Source: Erythroxylum novogranatense (lineage: Eukaryota; Streptophyta; Magnoliopsida; Malpighiales; Erythroxylaceae). Taken from it: a stretch of 64,000 nucleotides of DNA. Of the stretch, positions 53,697-64,000 are shown one piece after another. Made by a program: the position numbers and the translations under genes. The stretch's first letter is position 1, and each line of letters starts with the position of its first letter. The DNA lies in contig JAIWQS010000131.1 of assembly GCA_029891385.1 (NCBI GenBank), forward strand, positions 186,001-250,000, in the 5' to 3' direction. The notes beneath the pieces are model-generated. The model made no database searches. It saw nothing but the letters and a program-made list of their open reading frames with translations, and was not told where the DNA came from.

Positions 53697-54676
53697 TGTT
53701 AAGTCAAGAAGACTTCACTTCTATTAATTTTGATGACAATCAAATAATAATAATCTTAGAAGTGTGAGAATTGTTTTGATAAGTTTGTTAAGTGCATAGA
53801 AAAATGTAAGTGACACATAGTAAAACCTAGAAGATGTGTGATCAACCCCAGAAGATGCGTGGTCAACACCAAAAGATACACGTCATCGCTAGAAGATACA
53901 AGTCATCACAAGAAGATACACGTCATCACAAGAAGATACATGTCGACACTAGAAGAAGCGTGATAATAGAAGAAGCGCAATATCAGAAGAAGCGACACTA
54001 GAAGAAGTATAGTACCAGACGATGGAAAAGGAAGCTATTCTAGAACGTCAGTTAGTTAGTTAGTTAGAGTTAGTTACACGACTCAACTAATAACGATTTC
54101 TAGAAGATTTAAGAAGCAATTTCTCAAGAAGACAGTTGAAGACTTAGGCTATAAATACTAGTTCTAGTCATAAACTGAATAACATTTTTTACAAGAGAGA
54201 AAAATTGATTGTACAATAATTAGAGAAACATTGTACTCAAAGTGCAAAAGAAAGAGAGCGAATACATTCGTAACGTGAAGCTCAAAATATTTTTTAGAGA
54301 GAGAAAGAAAGGTTAAAGCCTGAAGAGGATAAGAAAGCAGATAAAGAATACTTTTTGAGAGAGACCTGAAGAGGCTTTGCAAATATAGTGAAATCTCAGA
54401 CAAACTCTGAGGACTAGACGTAGCCCAAGGTTGAAGGTGAACCAGTATAAAATCATGACGTCTGTTCTCTAACCCTATCTTTTAATTTTTCTTGTTAATA
54501 GAAGAGTAAATAATAATTCTTGCCATTGCATTACTAATTGACTTTAGTAAATTAAGTTTGTGATCATCTGAATTTTGTAAAGAAATTCCTAAAGATTAGT
54601 ATCTTTGAAAATATTACACGATTCAACCCCCCCTTCTTATGTATTTTACATATTATACGTGATTTCTATATTAACA
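53697..54676 (+). repeat. 5' LTR of SIRE-2
   Basis: 980 bp, TGTTAAGTCAAG to TATTAACA. It has tandem 'agaagatacacgtcatcac' units (53830-54000) and a TATA-like CTATAAATAC (54149-54158). Confidence 0.87.
54149..54158 (+). promoter_or_regulatory. TATA-like box of the SIRE-2 5' LTR
   Basis: GGCTATAAATAC, conserved in SIRE-1 (52292) and in the SIRE-2 3' LTR (62489), some 450 bp into the LTR and just after the tandem U3 units. Confidence 0.6.
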
Positions 54677-54691
54677 AGTGATTTACCTCAG

Positions 54692-54704
54692 TTGATATCA
54701 GAGA
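54692..54704 (+). other. Decayed primer-binding site of SIRE-2
   Basis: TTGATATCAGAGAG, resembling TGGTATCAGAG with changes, 15 bases after the LTR end. Confidence 0.6.
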
Positions 54705-54747
54705 GAGGTTTCCAAGAAACACTGTTACAAAGTGTGGACAAAGATCT

Positions 54748-56350
54748 ATGGCTGAATCGCATGTTTTTATAGCTGAAGATGCCTCGGTCACAAGACCTCC
54801 TGCATTTAATGGTGAAGATTATCATTATTGGAAGGATAGGATGCGGCTCTTTATAGAATCCACACACATTGATCTTTGGATATCATTGAGAATGGTCCAT
54901 ATACACCAACAAATGACGAAGGCAATAACATCTCTCGTGACAAATGGTCAGCTGATCAGAAAGCTTGATTTCGATTAAACTCAAAGGCCAAGTTCTTTTT
55001 AAGTTGTGCCCTAACCAGAAGTGAATATGATAAAATTCATAAATGCAAATCTACAAAGGAAATGTGGGACACATCAGCCATTGCACATGAAGGCAAAAAT
55101 CAGGTGAAAGAGTCCAAGATTAGCATTCTTGTTCATCAGTGTGAGCTATTCAAAATGAAGGATGATGAGACTATTGATCAAACATTTGGACGATTCCAAA
55201 CAATTGTTAATGGACTTAAAGCTCTTCAAAGAATCTACGATAATTAAGATCATGTCAGAAAGATTATCATAAATCTTCCAAAATGATGGAGACCTAAAGT
55301 AACAACAAGAAAAAAAAAAGGCCAAGGATTTAGGTAAGATGAAGATAGATAAATTGCTTGGTTCACTGAAAATACATGAAGTAAAGCTTGATGCAAAAGA
55401 TAAACCTAGAAGAGATAAGTCTATTGCATTAAAGGTTTATTAGAAGAATCGAAAGATAAAGAAAAATAGAAGCACATCTTCAAAAGCATTAAAGATTAAA
55501 GAAATCAATAATGATGATGCTAGTGAATCGATCAAGATTTGAGTGAAGATGATGATGAACTTTCCTTCATTTCAAGAAAGATTAGGAGGATGTGGAAAAG
55601 AAAGCAAAAGGAAATAAAGACTTTTCTTTTAAAAGAATAGCAAAGACTATTCATAGAATGAGAAAATTTCTATCATCTACTATGAGTGTAACAAACTAAG
55701 ACATTACAAATTGAATGCCCGTTGCTCAAGAGAAAACACAAGAAAAGTAAAGAAAACAAAAGAGCATAATGGCAACTTGGGAAGATTTGGATTTGTCGAA
55801 TCGACTCTATTCGAAGCATCAGAACAAGAAAACATATGCTTGGTAGCTGAAAACGAATGTAACAATGAGGTAACTTCTAACTTTAATGAACTTCAGGATG
55901 CTTATTTAGAATTGTTAGAAGATTCACATGCTATATTAAAATAATATAGGATATTGAGAAAGAAATTTGCTGAAAGTTTGAAGAACACAGAAGTCTTAGG
56001 AAAAGAAAACGTCTGCCTTAAGAAACAAGTAAACGATATGAAAAGAAAGTAACTATAGATAGATCTGTGGAAATTAATCAAGCTGAAATAAAGGATTAAC
56101 AATCTCTCAGCAGATGTATCAACATTTCTTGAAAGTACAAAAGGATGAATGATATGATTGGAAAATATAGACATTCAAATGATAAGAGTGGTTTAGGATC
56201 TAATAATGGTAATAGTCATCATAATAAGAGTTTTGTTCCTAACAGAAAGAAAAAGAAACAATACTTTTTATTATTTAAGGAATTGTTGTAAGTCTAATCT
56301 CGAAGGACCCAAGAAAATATGGATACCTAAGAAACATATAATATATACTG
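54748..56350 (+). pseudogene. Gag of SIRE-2
   Basis: ATG 54748 (MAESHVFIAEDASVTRPPAF). SIRE-type capsid: FNGEDYHYWKDRMRLFIES, KSTKEMWDTSA, TFGRFQTIVNGLKAL. A degenerate CCHC knuckle lies near 55676-55725 (YECNKLRHYKLN). The end DAYLELLEDSHAILK (to 55944) is also present in SIRE-1. Stops are frequent. Confidence 0.82.
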
Positions 56351-59171
56351 CAGATCTCCTTTCTTGAAAAAAGCAACCAGCACCAATGGTACTTAGATAG
56401 TGGATGCTCGTGACATATGACGGGAAGAAGGTCTATGTTCTTAGACCTCCAAAATAAGCAAGGAGGGTCAGTAACTTTTAGACACAACCAATAGGGAAAA
56501 ATAGCTAGAATCAGTAAAGATTCATTTGCATCTATTGATAATATTCTACTAGTTGAAGGCTTAAAGCATAATCTAATTAGTGTAAGTCAATTATGTGATT
56601 CATTTTTTGAAGTATCCTTTAATAAAAATTCTTGTGTAGTTAAAAACAAGGACACCTCCATATTCTTTTCTGCCAAGAGATGAAATAATCTCTATAAAAT
56701 TAACTTAGATGATTTGAAAAGTCAAAATATTTCATGTTTTATATCAACAGATGAGGAAAAATCGATTTGGCATAAAAAGCTAGGTCATGTTAGTTTTAAA
56801 CATATTTCCAAGTTGGTTAGACATGATTTGGTAAGAGGATTACTAAAAATAAGTTTTAACAAAGATTTCTTTTATGAGAGTTGTCAAATAGGAAAACAAG
56901 TTAAAAAAATATTTTTCTTCTAAAAACGTTATAACTTTGTCTAGACCTCAGAGTTGTTACATATATATTTGTTTAGTCCAACCGAACACTAAGTCTTGAT
57001 AGAAAGAAGTATGATCTCGTAAATGTTAATGACTTCACTAGATTTTGTTGAATATTGTTTTTATCATATAAAGATGAATCTTTTAAGTGCTTTAAAGTTC
57101 TTTCCAAAAAGTTACAAAATAAAATAAAAAAGAATTTCTATTGCTAGAATTAGGAGTGATCATGGTGGAGAATTTGAAAATGAAAATTTCAGAATATTTT
57201 ATGAAGAGAATGGAATTTTCCATAATTTCTCTGCTCCTAGAACTCCACAACAGAGTGGAGTTGTAGAAAGAAAGAAAGAACAGAACAATTCAGGAAATGG
57301 CAAGACTATGCTATATGAAATGAATCTTCCTAAGTATTTCTGGGCAGAAGATGTAAATACGTGTTATATTCAAAATAGAGTATTCTTGAAACCTATTTTA
57401 AATAAAATTCTGTATGAGTTATGGAAAAGGAGAAAGCCAAATATATCTTACTTCCATCCTTTTGGTTGCAAATGCACTATATTGAATACAAACGAAAAAA
57501 TGGATAAATTCGATTCCAAGATCAATTCAGTAATTTTTCTAGGATATTCGATTTTTTTTAAAAGCTTATAGAGTTTATAATCTGTTGAAGAATCCATGCA
57601 TGTTAAATTTGATGATGATTCTCATCTAGATAGAAGAGATTATTCTAATGATGAATCTCTATCTACTCCTTTAGTCAATAACCTAGACATGTCACCACCA
57701 AACGATCCACCTGGTAGAAGATATTTTTGAAACCTTTAGACTTAGAAAAGATTGGAAGTACAAATCTTCTCACCCTAAAATCCTGATTATAGGAGAAACA
57801 TCAGAAGGAGTGAGAACAAGGTCTAAATTTAGAAGAGAGGCAAATGTAGCTTTTGTTTCTGAATTAGAACCTAAGAAAATTGATGAAGCTCTTTAAGATA
57901 AAGCTTGGATTTGAGCCATGCAAGAGGAGTTAAATCAATTTACAAGGAACAAAGTTTGGTCTTTTGTTCCTAGATCACACAATAAATCTATCTTAGGAAC
58001 TAGATGGGTATTAAAAAATAAACTAGATGAATCAGGAAGAGTAACAGTAACAAAGCTAGATTAGTAGCTCGAGGATATAATCAACAAGAAGGAATAGACT
58101 ATAATGAAACCTATGCTCCTGTAGCTAGACTAGAAGCTATTAGGATTTTTCTTGCATATGATGTTTGTCAAGATATAAATCTGTTTCAAATAGACGTGAA
58201 AAGTGCCTTTTTGAATGGTTTTATAGATGAAGAAGTTTATGTAAAGCAACCCCCTGGTTTTGAAGATATTGATAAACCAGACTATGTCTATAGACTTCAT
58301 AAAGCTTTGTATGGATTAAACCAAGCACCTCATGCTTGGTATGATTGTTTGAAATGAGAATAATGGGTGAATTGAAATTCTTTCTTGGTTTACAAATGAA
58401 ACAAATTGAAGAAAAGATTATTATTCATCAATAAATATATATCAAAGAACTGTTAGTCAAATATAAAATAGAGAAGGTCAAACCTATGTCAACTCCTATG
58501 CATCCTTCAATCCTTTTATCTAAGGATGAAGCTGGTAAGAAGGTTGATCAAACCCTTTTCAAAGGAATTATTGGTTCTTTACTTTACCTAACTGCAAGCA
58601 GACTTGTATACTATTTCTTGTTTATTTGTGTGCAAGATTTCAAACAAAACCTAAAGAATCTCATTATATTACTATCAAAAGAATATTGAGATACTTGACA
58701 AGTTTTACTAATCTTTATTTAATGTATGAAAAAAGGTAAAGATTTCAGGTTAATTGACTACTGTGATGCTGATTATGTTAGAGATAGTATTGATAGAAAG
58801 AGTACAAGTGGAGGTTGTCACTTTCTTAGTCATAATCTATTTTCTTGGTCAAGCAGGAGGCAAAGTTCAATTGTTCTATCTACTGCAGAAGCTAAATGCA
58901 TGTCAGCTGCAAATTGTTGTTCCCAAATGTTAAGGATTATTCTATACAAGAAGATCAAATTCCAATCTTTTGTGACAATACAAGTGCTACCATTCTATCA
59001 AAGAATCCAATACAACACTTGAGGGCAAAGCATATTGAAGTTAGACATCATTTTATATGAGACCATGTACAGAGAGGAATCATCAGTCTACAATTTGTTG
59101 AGATAAATCAACAATAGGAGGATATCTTCACTAAACCTTTGAATGAAGATAGATTCAAGGAAATCAAATGA
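56351..59171 (+). pseudogene. Pol of SIRE-2 (protease, integrase, RT, RNase H)
   Basis: Protease around 56380-56700 (YLDSGCS with a following stop, [13 protein letters not shown]). Integrase: HKKLGHVSFKHISKL (56768), RSDHGGEFENENF (57150), TPQQSGVVER (57243), FHPFGCKC (57454). RT begins at 57930 and loses about 190 bp at 58360, so the catalytic YVDD is absent. RNase H: YCDADYVRDSIDRKSTS (58759), ending near EDIFTKPLNEDRF (59130). Many stops. Confidence 0.85.
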
Positions 59172-59559
59172 TACTTGAATATGATAATACTAAACTACCA
59201 TTCGTTTCACACATCATGACCTAGACGATTCGTACAAGAAGAAGATAAAAATTCGTAAGTTTTCAAGTAAATAGTAACGGTAAGTTATGAACGGTAACTT
59301 TTCAAGACTATGCATAGGAAAGAAATCTTCTCAAGATTCTAAAATACCTTCTACTCTAGAATTCTCTTCAAAAAAAACTTTGAAACCAACTTGTTTAGTG
59401 CTCTCAACAAAGACGATTCAATACTCTGTTCTAAACTTCTCATTTCATATTATATTTTGATACTAACCTCGCTACGCTAAACAAAATACATTTATGTGTT
59501 TAGTGTTTTTCTTTACAGATCAAAATTGGAAAATCGCTATCTATAGGAACACGTTGATT
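59172..59559 (+). other. Gap between pol and post-pol gene (SIRE-2)
   Basis: About 390 bp, AT-rich, non-coding, corresponding to 50112-50337 of SIRE-1. Confidence 0.5.
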
Positions 59560-61860
59560 TCACTTCCTTAAAGCAAAATCGGGCGGCATCGAACCAGAAA
59601 TTGAAACAGTTGACTGGAAAAAATTCTTCAACATTCATGAAAAGGTCTATTTAATTGAGATATATGAGTTTTGGAAGAATGAAACGGTGGTGGGCAACAC
59701 CTTAATATCAATAGTAGATGGGTTGTCAGTTAGAGTCACACAAGATTCTATCGAGAAGGCCATTAGGTGTCTAAGTATTGGAGCAAAGCTGTTTAATAAT
59801 ACAAATTGGATTATTCAAGATCGTGTAGATAAAGCGCACATCAATCAACAACTATATGGAAGTAGTGATCTAGGAGTCAAGAAGGCTTCAACCTTTATTC
59901 TGAAGGCTTAGGGCTCTCATTCACTGCTTATCCACTTTGTTTTACTAAGAGTATGCTCAAAGGATATGGTGATAATAAATAATGAACATTGTTTGTTTCA
60001 TCTATTCAAATCACCAACCCATTAACCTTCCTTGATTTTTAAGTACATGATGAAGTCTAAGGGAGATTATAGCTCTTTACTTTAAGGCATGTTGTTGACA
60101 AGATTTTTTAGAGAATCTAGAATCTTACTTGATAGAGGTAACAGGGTAAAAATGGATGTGAAGAGTGTTATTAATGCCACTACTATTCTCATAATGGGAA
60201 TAAAGTGTGAAGCTAAAGTGGATACAGGTCTAAGCACTAAAAGCAAAGTCTAAGGGGGAGCTTATAATAAGACAAAGCATAAGTGAACATGTTTTGTCTG
60301 GAAGACAAATAAAATCTCGATCGACAAGAAGAACATCCACAGAAGAAAAAGTTGAACAATCGTTTGATGTGCCAATACATGCTAAGACAATTCTACAGAG
60401 AGAGGAAAGTCGAGTTCAACAATCAATACAATAAGTGTCTTTGAAGAGGAAGGTGAAGACGCTTTAATTAGAAAAATCCAAACAGTCAAGAAGGTCACCA
60501 AGATTATTGACCTTGTGATAACAAGAATAGAAGAAGCAAAAAGCTCTAATTCTTGGTGGAGATTCTGATAAGCAAGAGAAACGAAAACAGCCTACCAAAT
60601 CAATTGTCTCTATTTTGCAAAGTAAATCAGTAAAATCATTTGGAGAGATAGAGATAAAAAGGAAGTTAGTATTTCAGAGGAAGAAGTCTCAACAACAATT
60701 TTTTTCCAAACCAGCAGAAGAACAAAAGAAGATGAAACTTAGTCAGAAAAAGGTTTCTTCATCTAATGTTCAACAAAAGGCGTAGACAATTGAACACCAA
60801 TTAGTACCTTACAATCCTTCTCAACCAATCAACAAAAAGGATTTGATAATGAAGATTATAAAAGAATCAGTACCTGTCAAAACAGAAGTTCAATTATTAT
60901 CAAAGAACCTTCTAAGAAGATACTCAAGGCACAAGTGGACCCTATACCAATAAACAATCAGACAATACATCTTCTTAGTCATAAAGAACGAAGACTATAT
61001 GGTATTTCAAGATGAGAAGACATAACCATATCTAATGAAGATTTCAAAGGATCGTTATACAATCTATCCGATTACAAGCAGAACAACAATAAAGATTGTT
61101 CCAAATGTACAATCAAGATATTCAACCCCCGTAATAAATGAAGAAAAAGGGAAGAAAAAGATGTTTCCTAAAGGGCATGAAGATGATCTTACAGAAGAAC
61201 AAATTCAGTGGCTATGAAGAACATAGACAATGCATGATAATGCAACTCAACCTGTAGGTTCCTATATATCACATCACATATCAAGGGCATTAGGGAGTCA
61301 ATTTGAAGCTTCTACTAAAGATTAAAGTTTCAAGGTAGTTGGCACTGTGACAAAAGGAAGGTACAGAAGTATCACGGTTGAAGGTATCAATTTAAACTTA
61401 AAAATATTTGTACATTTAATCATGCATTTCAAACCTTTAGGTTTCATACCTTCAGTCAAAAAAGTGTAACACTCTCTTAGGCAAAAACTACCCAGACCTG
61501 ATGATTTTGATCTCCCAGAAGGAAAGCAAACCTTCAAACTACCCTCAATCAAAATCATAGAGTTAGATGTTTTACCTACAGAACCATCTATTGTTGAAAA
61601 CCTTCATCCACTTAGTGAAATACAACAAGATCCTACTGTTAATTAAGAGTTCTTGAAGCATTTCATCACAGAAGGAAGTTTAGGAAGCCTTAGTGAAAGA
61701 TATTGAGGAAATTCATACTAAGGTTAATGAACTGGGTGACTCAGTGGGTGATCTTCATGAGGAAATAGCACTTCTACGTGTTACTATTGAACAAGACCTC
61801 AAGGTGATTTGCACTGATATTCAACACATGTACTCCAAAATTCTGAGGCGTCTAAGATGA
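59560..61860 (+). pseudogene. Post-pol gene of SIRE-2, long form, broken
   Basis: About 2.3 kb of broken frames. The N-terminal part aligns with the SIRE-1 gene (EIYEFWKNETVVGNTLIS, VDGLSVRVT at 59655-59750). Then comes a Lys/Gln-rich middle, a block around 61380-61620 (FKPLGFIPSV, DFDLPEGKQTFKLPSI), and a C-terminal heptad-rich segment (VNELGDSVGDLHEEIALLRV, 61720-61860) that would form a coiled coil. Function unknown; no membrane span was seen. Confidence 0.68.
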
Positions 61861-61882
61861 GTTATCTTTTTTATTAATAACA

Positions 61883-61900
61883 AATAGGGGGAGAAGAAGA
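61883..61900 (+). other. Internal polypurine tract of SIRE-2
   Basis: AAATAGGGGGAGAAGAAG followed by a long GAA-rich stretch to 61950; position as in SIRE-1. Confidence 0.65.
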
Positions 61901-62076
61901 AGGAGAAGAAGAAGAAGAAGAAAGGAGAAGAAGAGAAGAAGAGGATAAAAGTGAAAATATTAGAAAGCATTGTATATCTTATGCATTTCTTGTGTTTTTA
62001 CTTTGTATTTTTACTTTGATTATTATTCGTCTGAATATTATTTATCTTCTAATATTATAATTATTTGTTATCATCA

Positions 62077-62089
62077 AAGAGGGGGAGAT
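62077..62089 (+). other. LTR-adjacent polypurine tract of SIRE-2
   Basis: AAAGAGGGGGAGAT directly before TGTTAAG at 62090. Confidence 0.85.
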
Positions 62090-62558
62090 TGTTAAGTTAA
62101 GAAGACTTCACTTAATAATAATCTTAAAAGTGTAAGAATTGTTTTAATAAGTTTGTTAAGTGCCAGAAAAAATGTAAGTGACATATAGTCAAACCCAGAA
62201 GATGCGTGGTCAACACCAAAAGATGCATAGTCAACACCAGAAGATATGTGATCAACACCAGAAGATACACGCCATCACAAGAAGATACACGCCAAAACTA
62301 AAAGAAGCGTGATAACAGAAGAAACGCAATACCAGAAGAAGTGACACCGAAAGAAGTATAGTACCAAATGATGGAAAAGGAGACTATTCTACAACGTCAG
62401 TCAGTTAGTTAGTTGGAGTTAGTTACACTCAACTAATAATGATTTTAGAATATTCAAGCGATTCTCAAAAGACAATTGAAGACTTAGGCTATAAATACTA
62501 GTTCTAGTCAGTAAACTGAATAACGCTTTTTACAAGAGAGAAAACTGATCGTACAATG
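62090..62558 (+). repeat. 3' LTR of SIRE-2, truncated
   Basis: TGTTAAGTTAAGAAGACTTC through the tandem units (62190-62350) and CTATAAATAC (62489-62498). Homology to the 5' LTR ends after about 62558, followed by a 22-bp inverted copy of its own promoter segment at 62564-62585. Confidence 0.85.
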
Positions 62559-62861
62559 CTTAAAGAACTAGTATTTATAGCCTAACCTAAGCATATCTTG
62601 AACTCAATCTAACCACATGTTGGGAACGTGATACTCTCATCTATCTTATTGTATTCCATGCCTTTGACGCTGATCCCCCTAATTCATTCATCTTCCTTGA
62701 ATCACTTAATTTCTAATATTGATCAATTTCACTTATCAACAACCTCTCCAATCAATTATGGCCTTTAACCATTTTTAGACCTTAATCATTATAGGGCAAG
62801 AACGAATGACTCTTTTTGTCATCTAACTCCTCATACAATATTCTAATGAAATCACTATGAT
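62559..62861. other. Unassigned stretch after SIRE-2
   Basis: About 300 bp. Apart from the inverted 22-bp copy at its left end I recognise nothing in it: no ORF, no LTR landmark. Confidence 0.5.
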
Positions 62862-63224
62862 AGTGTTGGGCCCAAAATTTTTTATTTTATTTTATTAATT
62901 ATTTATTTATTGATTTATTTATTATTCGTTTACTTTAATTATTTGTTATTTTGCTCTAATTGTTTAATTATACATGTATATATTTGTTGAGTTTTGTAAT
63001 TAGTAGGTAGGATTTGGAATTAGAAGTTGGGAATTAAAATGAAGGATTAGAATTGTGTTGGAGGAATGGGCTTTAGGAATAAATGGAATAAGAAGAAGGA
63101 GGATTAGAAATAAGTGGGTTGTTATGTAGTGGGCTTGTGAGGAGGAGAGCCCAAAGTGGCAAGTGAGCTTTAAGAGGAGTATCAAAACTATGTAGTTTCA
63201 GAGGGCTTTAAAGATGAGAATAAG
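62862..63224 (+). mobile_element. Start of a further LTR, split by Gypsy-B LTR
   Basis: TGTTGGGCCCAAAATTTTTT at 62862 has the look of a plant gypsy LTR start. It is followed by ATTT-rich DNA (62880-62960) and G/A-rich DNA to 63224, where a Gypsy-B LTR interrupts it. The family is unknown. Confidence 0.5.
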
Positions 63225-64000
63225 TGATACAGCAACAACCTAGAATCAATGTCTAGATCACCTCCGTTTCAATGATTGTTCCCAAACCTAAATTCAATCA
63301 ATCTAACAAGACCCTTCACCCCCAAAACAGCAAGGAATTGGTAACAAAGAGTATAAGATTGTAGGGATTGAATTAACGCCACAAGTTAGAACTTACTTGA
63401 TAAGTTGAATCAATCCTTAAGGTAAAACAAGCAAGAATCTCAATTCTCTCTTGAAGAATGCTTTCTAATTTTATTGATCTCTCCAAAACTCGTGTTCATG
63501 GCTAAAGCAAGGGTTTAAATACCCTTTGCAATGTAAACCCTAACAAAGATAACCTAAAAAACCCAAAAGAAAGCCCAAAGTATCAAAAAGGCCTTCTTGA
63601 AACAAATCTGCCCAAGAGCAAATCCCACATGGATTTGGGCTTCAAAACTAATTAAAATTGACTAGTCCTAGTCTAAATAGGATAAGAAAACCATAAAAAT
63701 AGAAGACTAACTTAAGAGGTACGAATTGGGCTTTTAAACTAGGCCCACAAGCTTGGTTCCTTAAAACAAAACATGCACATGACTTTTTTTAATGAAGCAC
63801 ATGAACACTTAATGCAAATCAGCCCATGAAAAAGCCTAAAAGTAGTCCATATGCCATTTATAAGATAAAATAAGCCCAAGTCCATTGATTAGACTTATGC
63901 TCTTGAAAATTGGCTAAGTGTTAGCCGTCTTGGTTTGATGCCTCCAATGTGCATACACACTTAGGTGTCTTCCTAAGCTTTTCCCTAAGCTTGATCAACA
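63225..64000 (-). mobile_element. Gypsy-B LTR at the window edge
   Basis: Starts TGATACAGCAACAACC at 63225 and aligns with LTR 2 (19484-20388) closely; about 130 bp of the LTR lie beyond the window. The left target copy would be ATAAG (63220-63224). Whether it is a solo LTR or a full element cannot be seen. Confidence 0.88.

Larger units (their letters stand above)
53697..62558 (+). mobile_element. SIRE-2: degenerate SIRE-like copia element
   Basis: 5' LTR (53697-54676), decayed primer-binding site, gag, pol and post-pol gene, all with many stops, two polypurine tracts, and a 3' LTR that starts at 62090 and is lost after about 62558. It is more decayed than SIRE-1 but retains the original SIRE 5' end that SIRE-1 lacks. 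No target duplication could be found because the right end is broken. Confidence 0.88.

Overview
Nuclear DNA of a flowering plant, probably a eudicot, from repeat-rich (perhaps pericentromeric) chromatin. No host gene was recognised. Nearly all of the window is LTR retrotransposons nested in one another. Primer-binding sites match plant initiator tRNA-Met (TGGTATCAGAGC type), and the polyproteins are plant Ty3/gypsy and Ty1/copia lineages. For this annotation I use my own labels: Gypsy-A (about 1.06 kb LTRs), Gypsy-B (about 0.9 kb LTRs), Gypsy-C (Tekay/Del-like, 2-4.4 kb LTRs), Copia-Ale and SIRE.

Layout. 1-7677: an LTR of Gypsy-C type, running off the left edge, split by a complete Gypsy-A1 (102-7575, minus, duplicated target TTAAA). 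7678-22726: a tract of strongly alternating pyrimidine-purine DNA, interrupted by a deleted Gypsy-A2 (about 8877-12154), a 68-bp inverted LTR terminus (12463-12530) and a three-LTR composite Gypsy-B (13179-21638, target ATTGC). 22727-26786: 3' LTR and RNase H-integrase-chromodomain gene of Gypsy-C2. 26787-39950: a plus-strand Gypsy-C-type LTR, interrupted by a coding-free LARD-like element (26891-38467, target GCTCC) that itself carries a young Copia-Ale (33667-38258, target TTTCT, identical LTRs). 39951-52836: a mosaic that starts with a gypsy-type primer-binding site and a non-coding leader, passes through the gag of one copia lineage and continues as SIRE-1; its pol is split by a 4.4-kb solo LTR (45405-49818, target TCAAG). 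52837-53696: another Gypsy-C LTR piece. 53697-62558: degenerate SIRE-2. 62559-64000: unassigned AT-rich DNA, the start of another LTR, and a Gypsy-B LTR cut by the window end.

All element genes except possibly Copia-Ale are broken. Copia-Ale has every catalytic motif and only two single-base frameshifts. The least explained signals are the kilobase-scale alternating tract, the three-LTR Gypsy-B with a middle LTR from another subfamily, the gag/SIRE mosaic with its array of AAGTCGACTT palindromes, the 190-bp tandem arrays inside Gypsy-C LTRs, and a conserved post-pol gene in both SIRE copies. Target duplications, LTR borders and motifs were read directly. Lineage names come from remembered family features and were not checked by any search.
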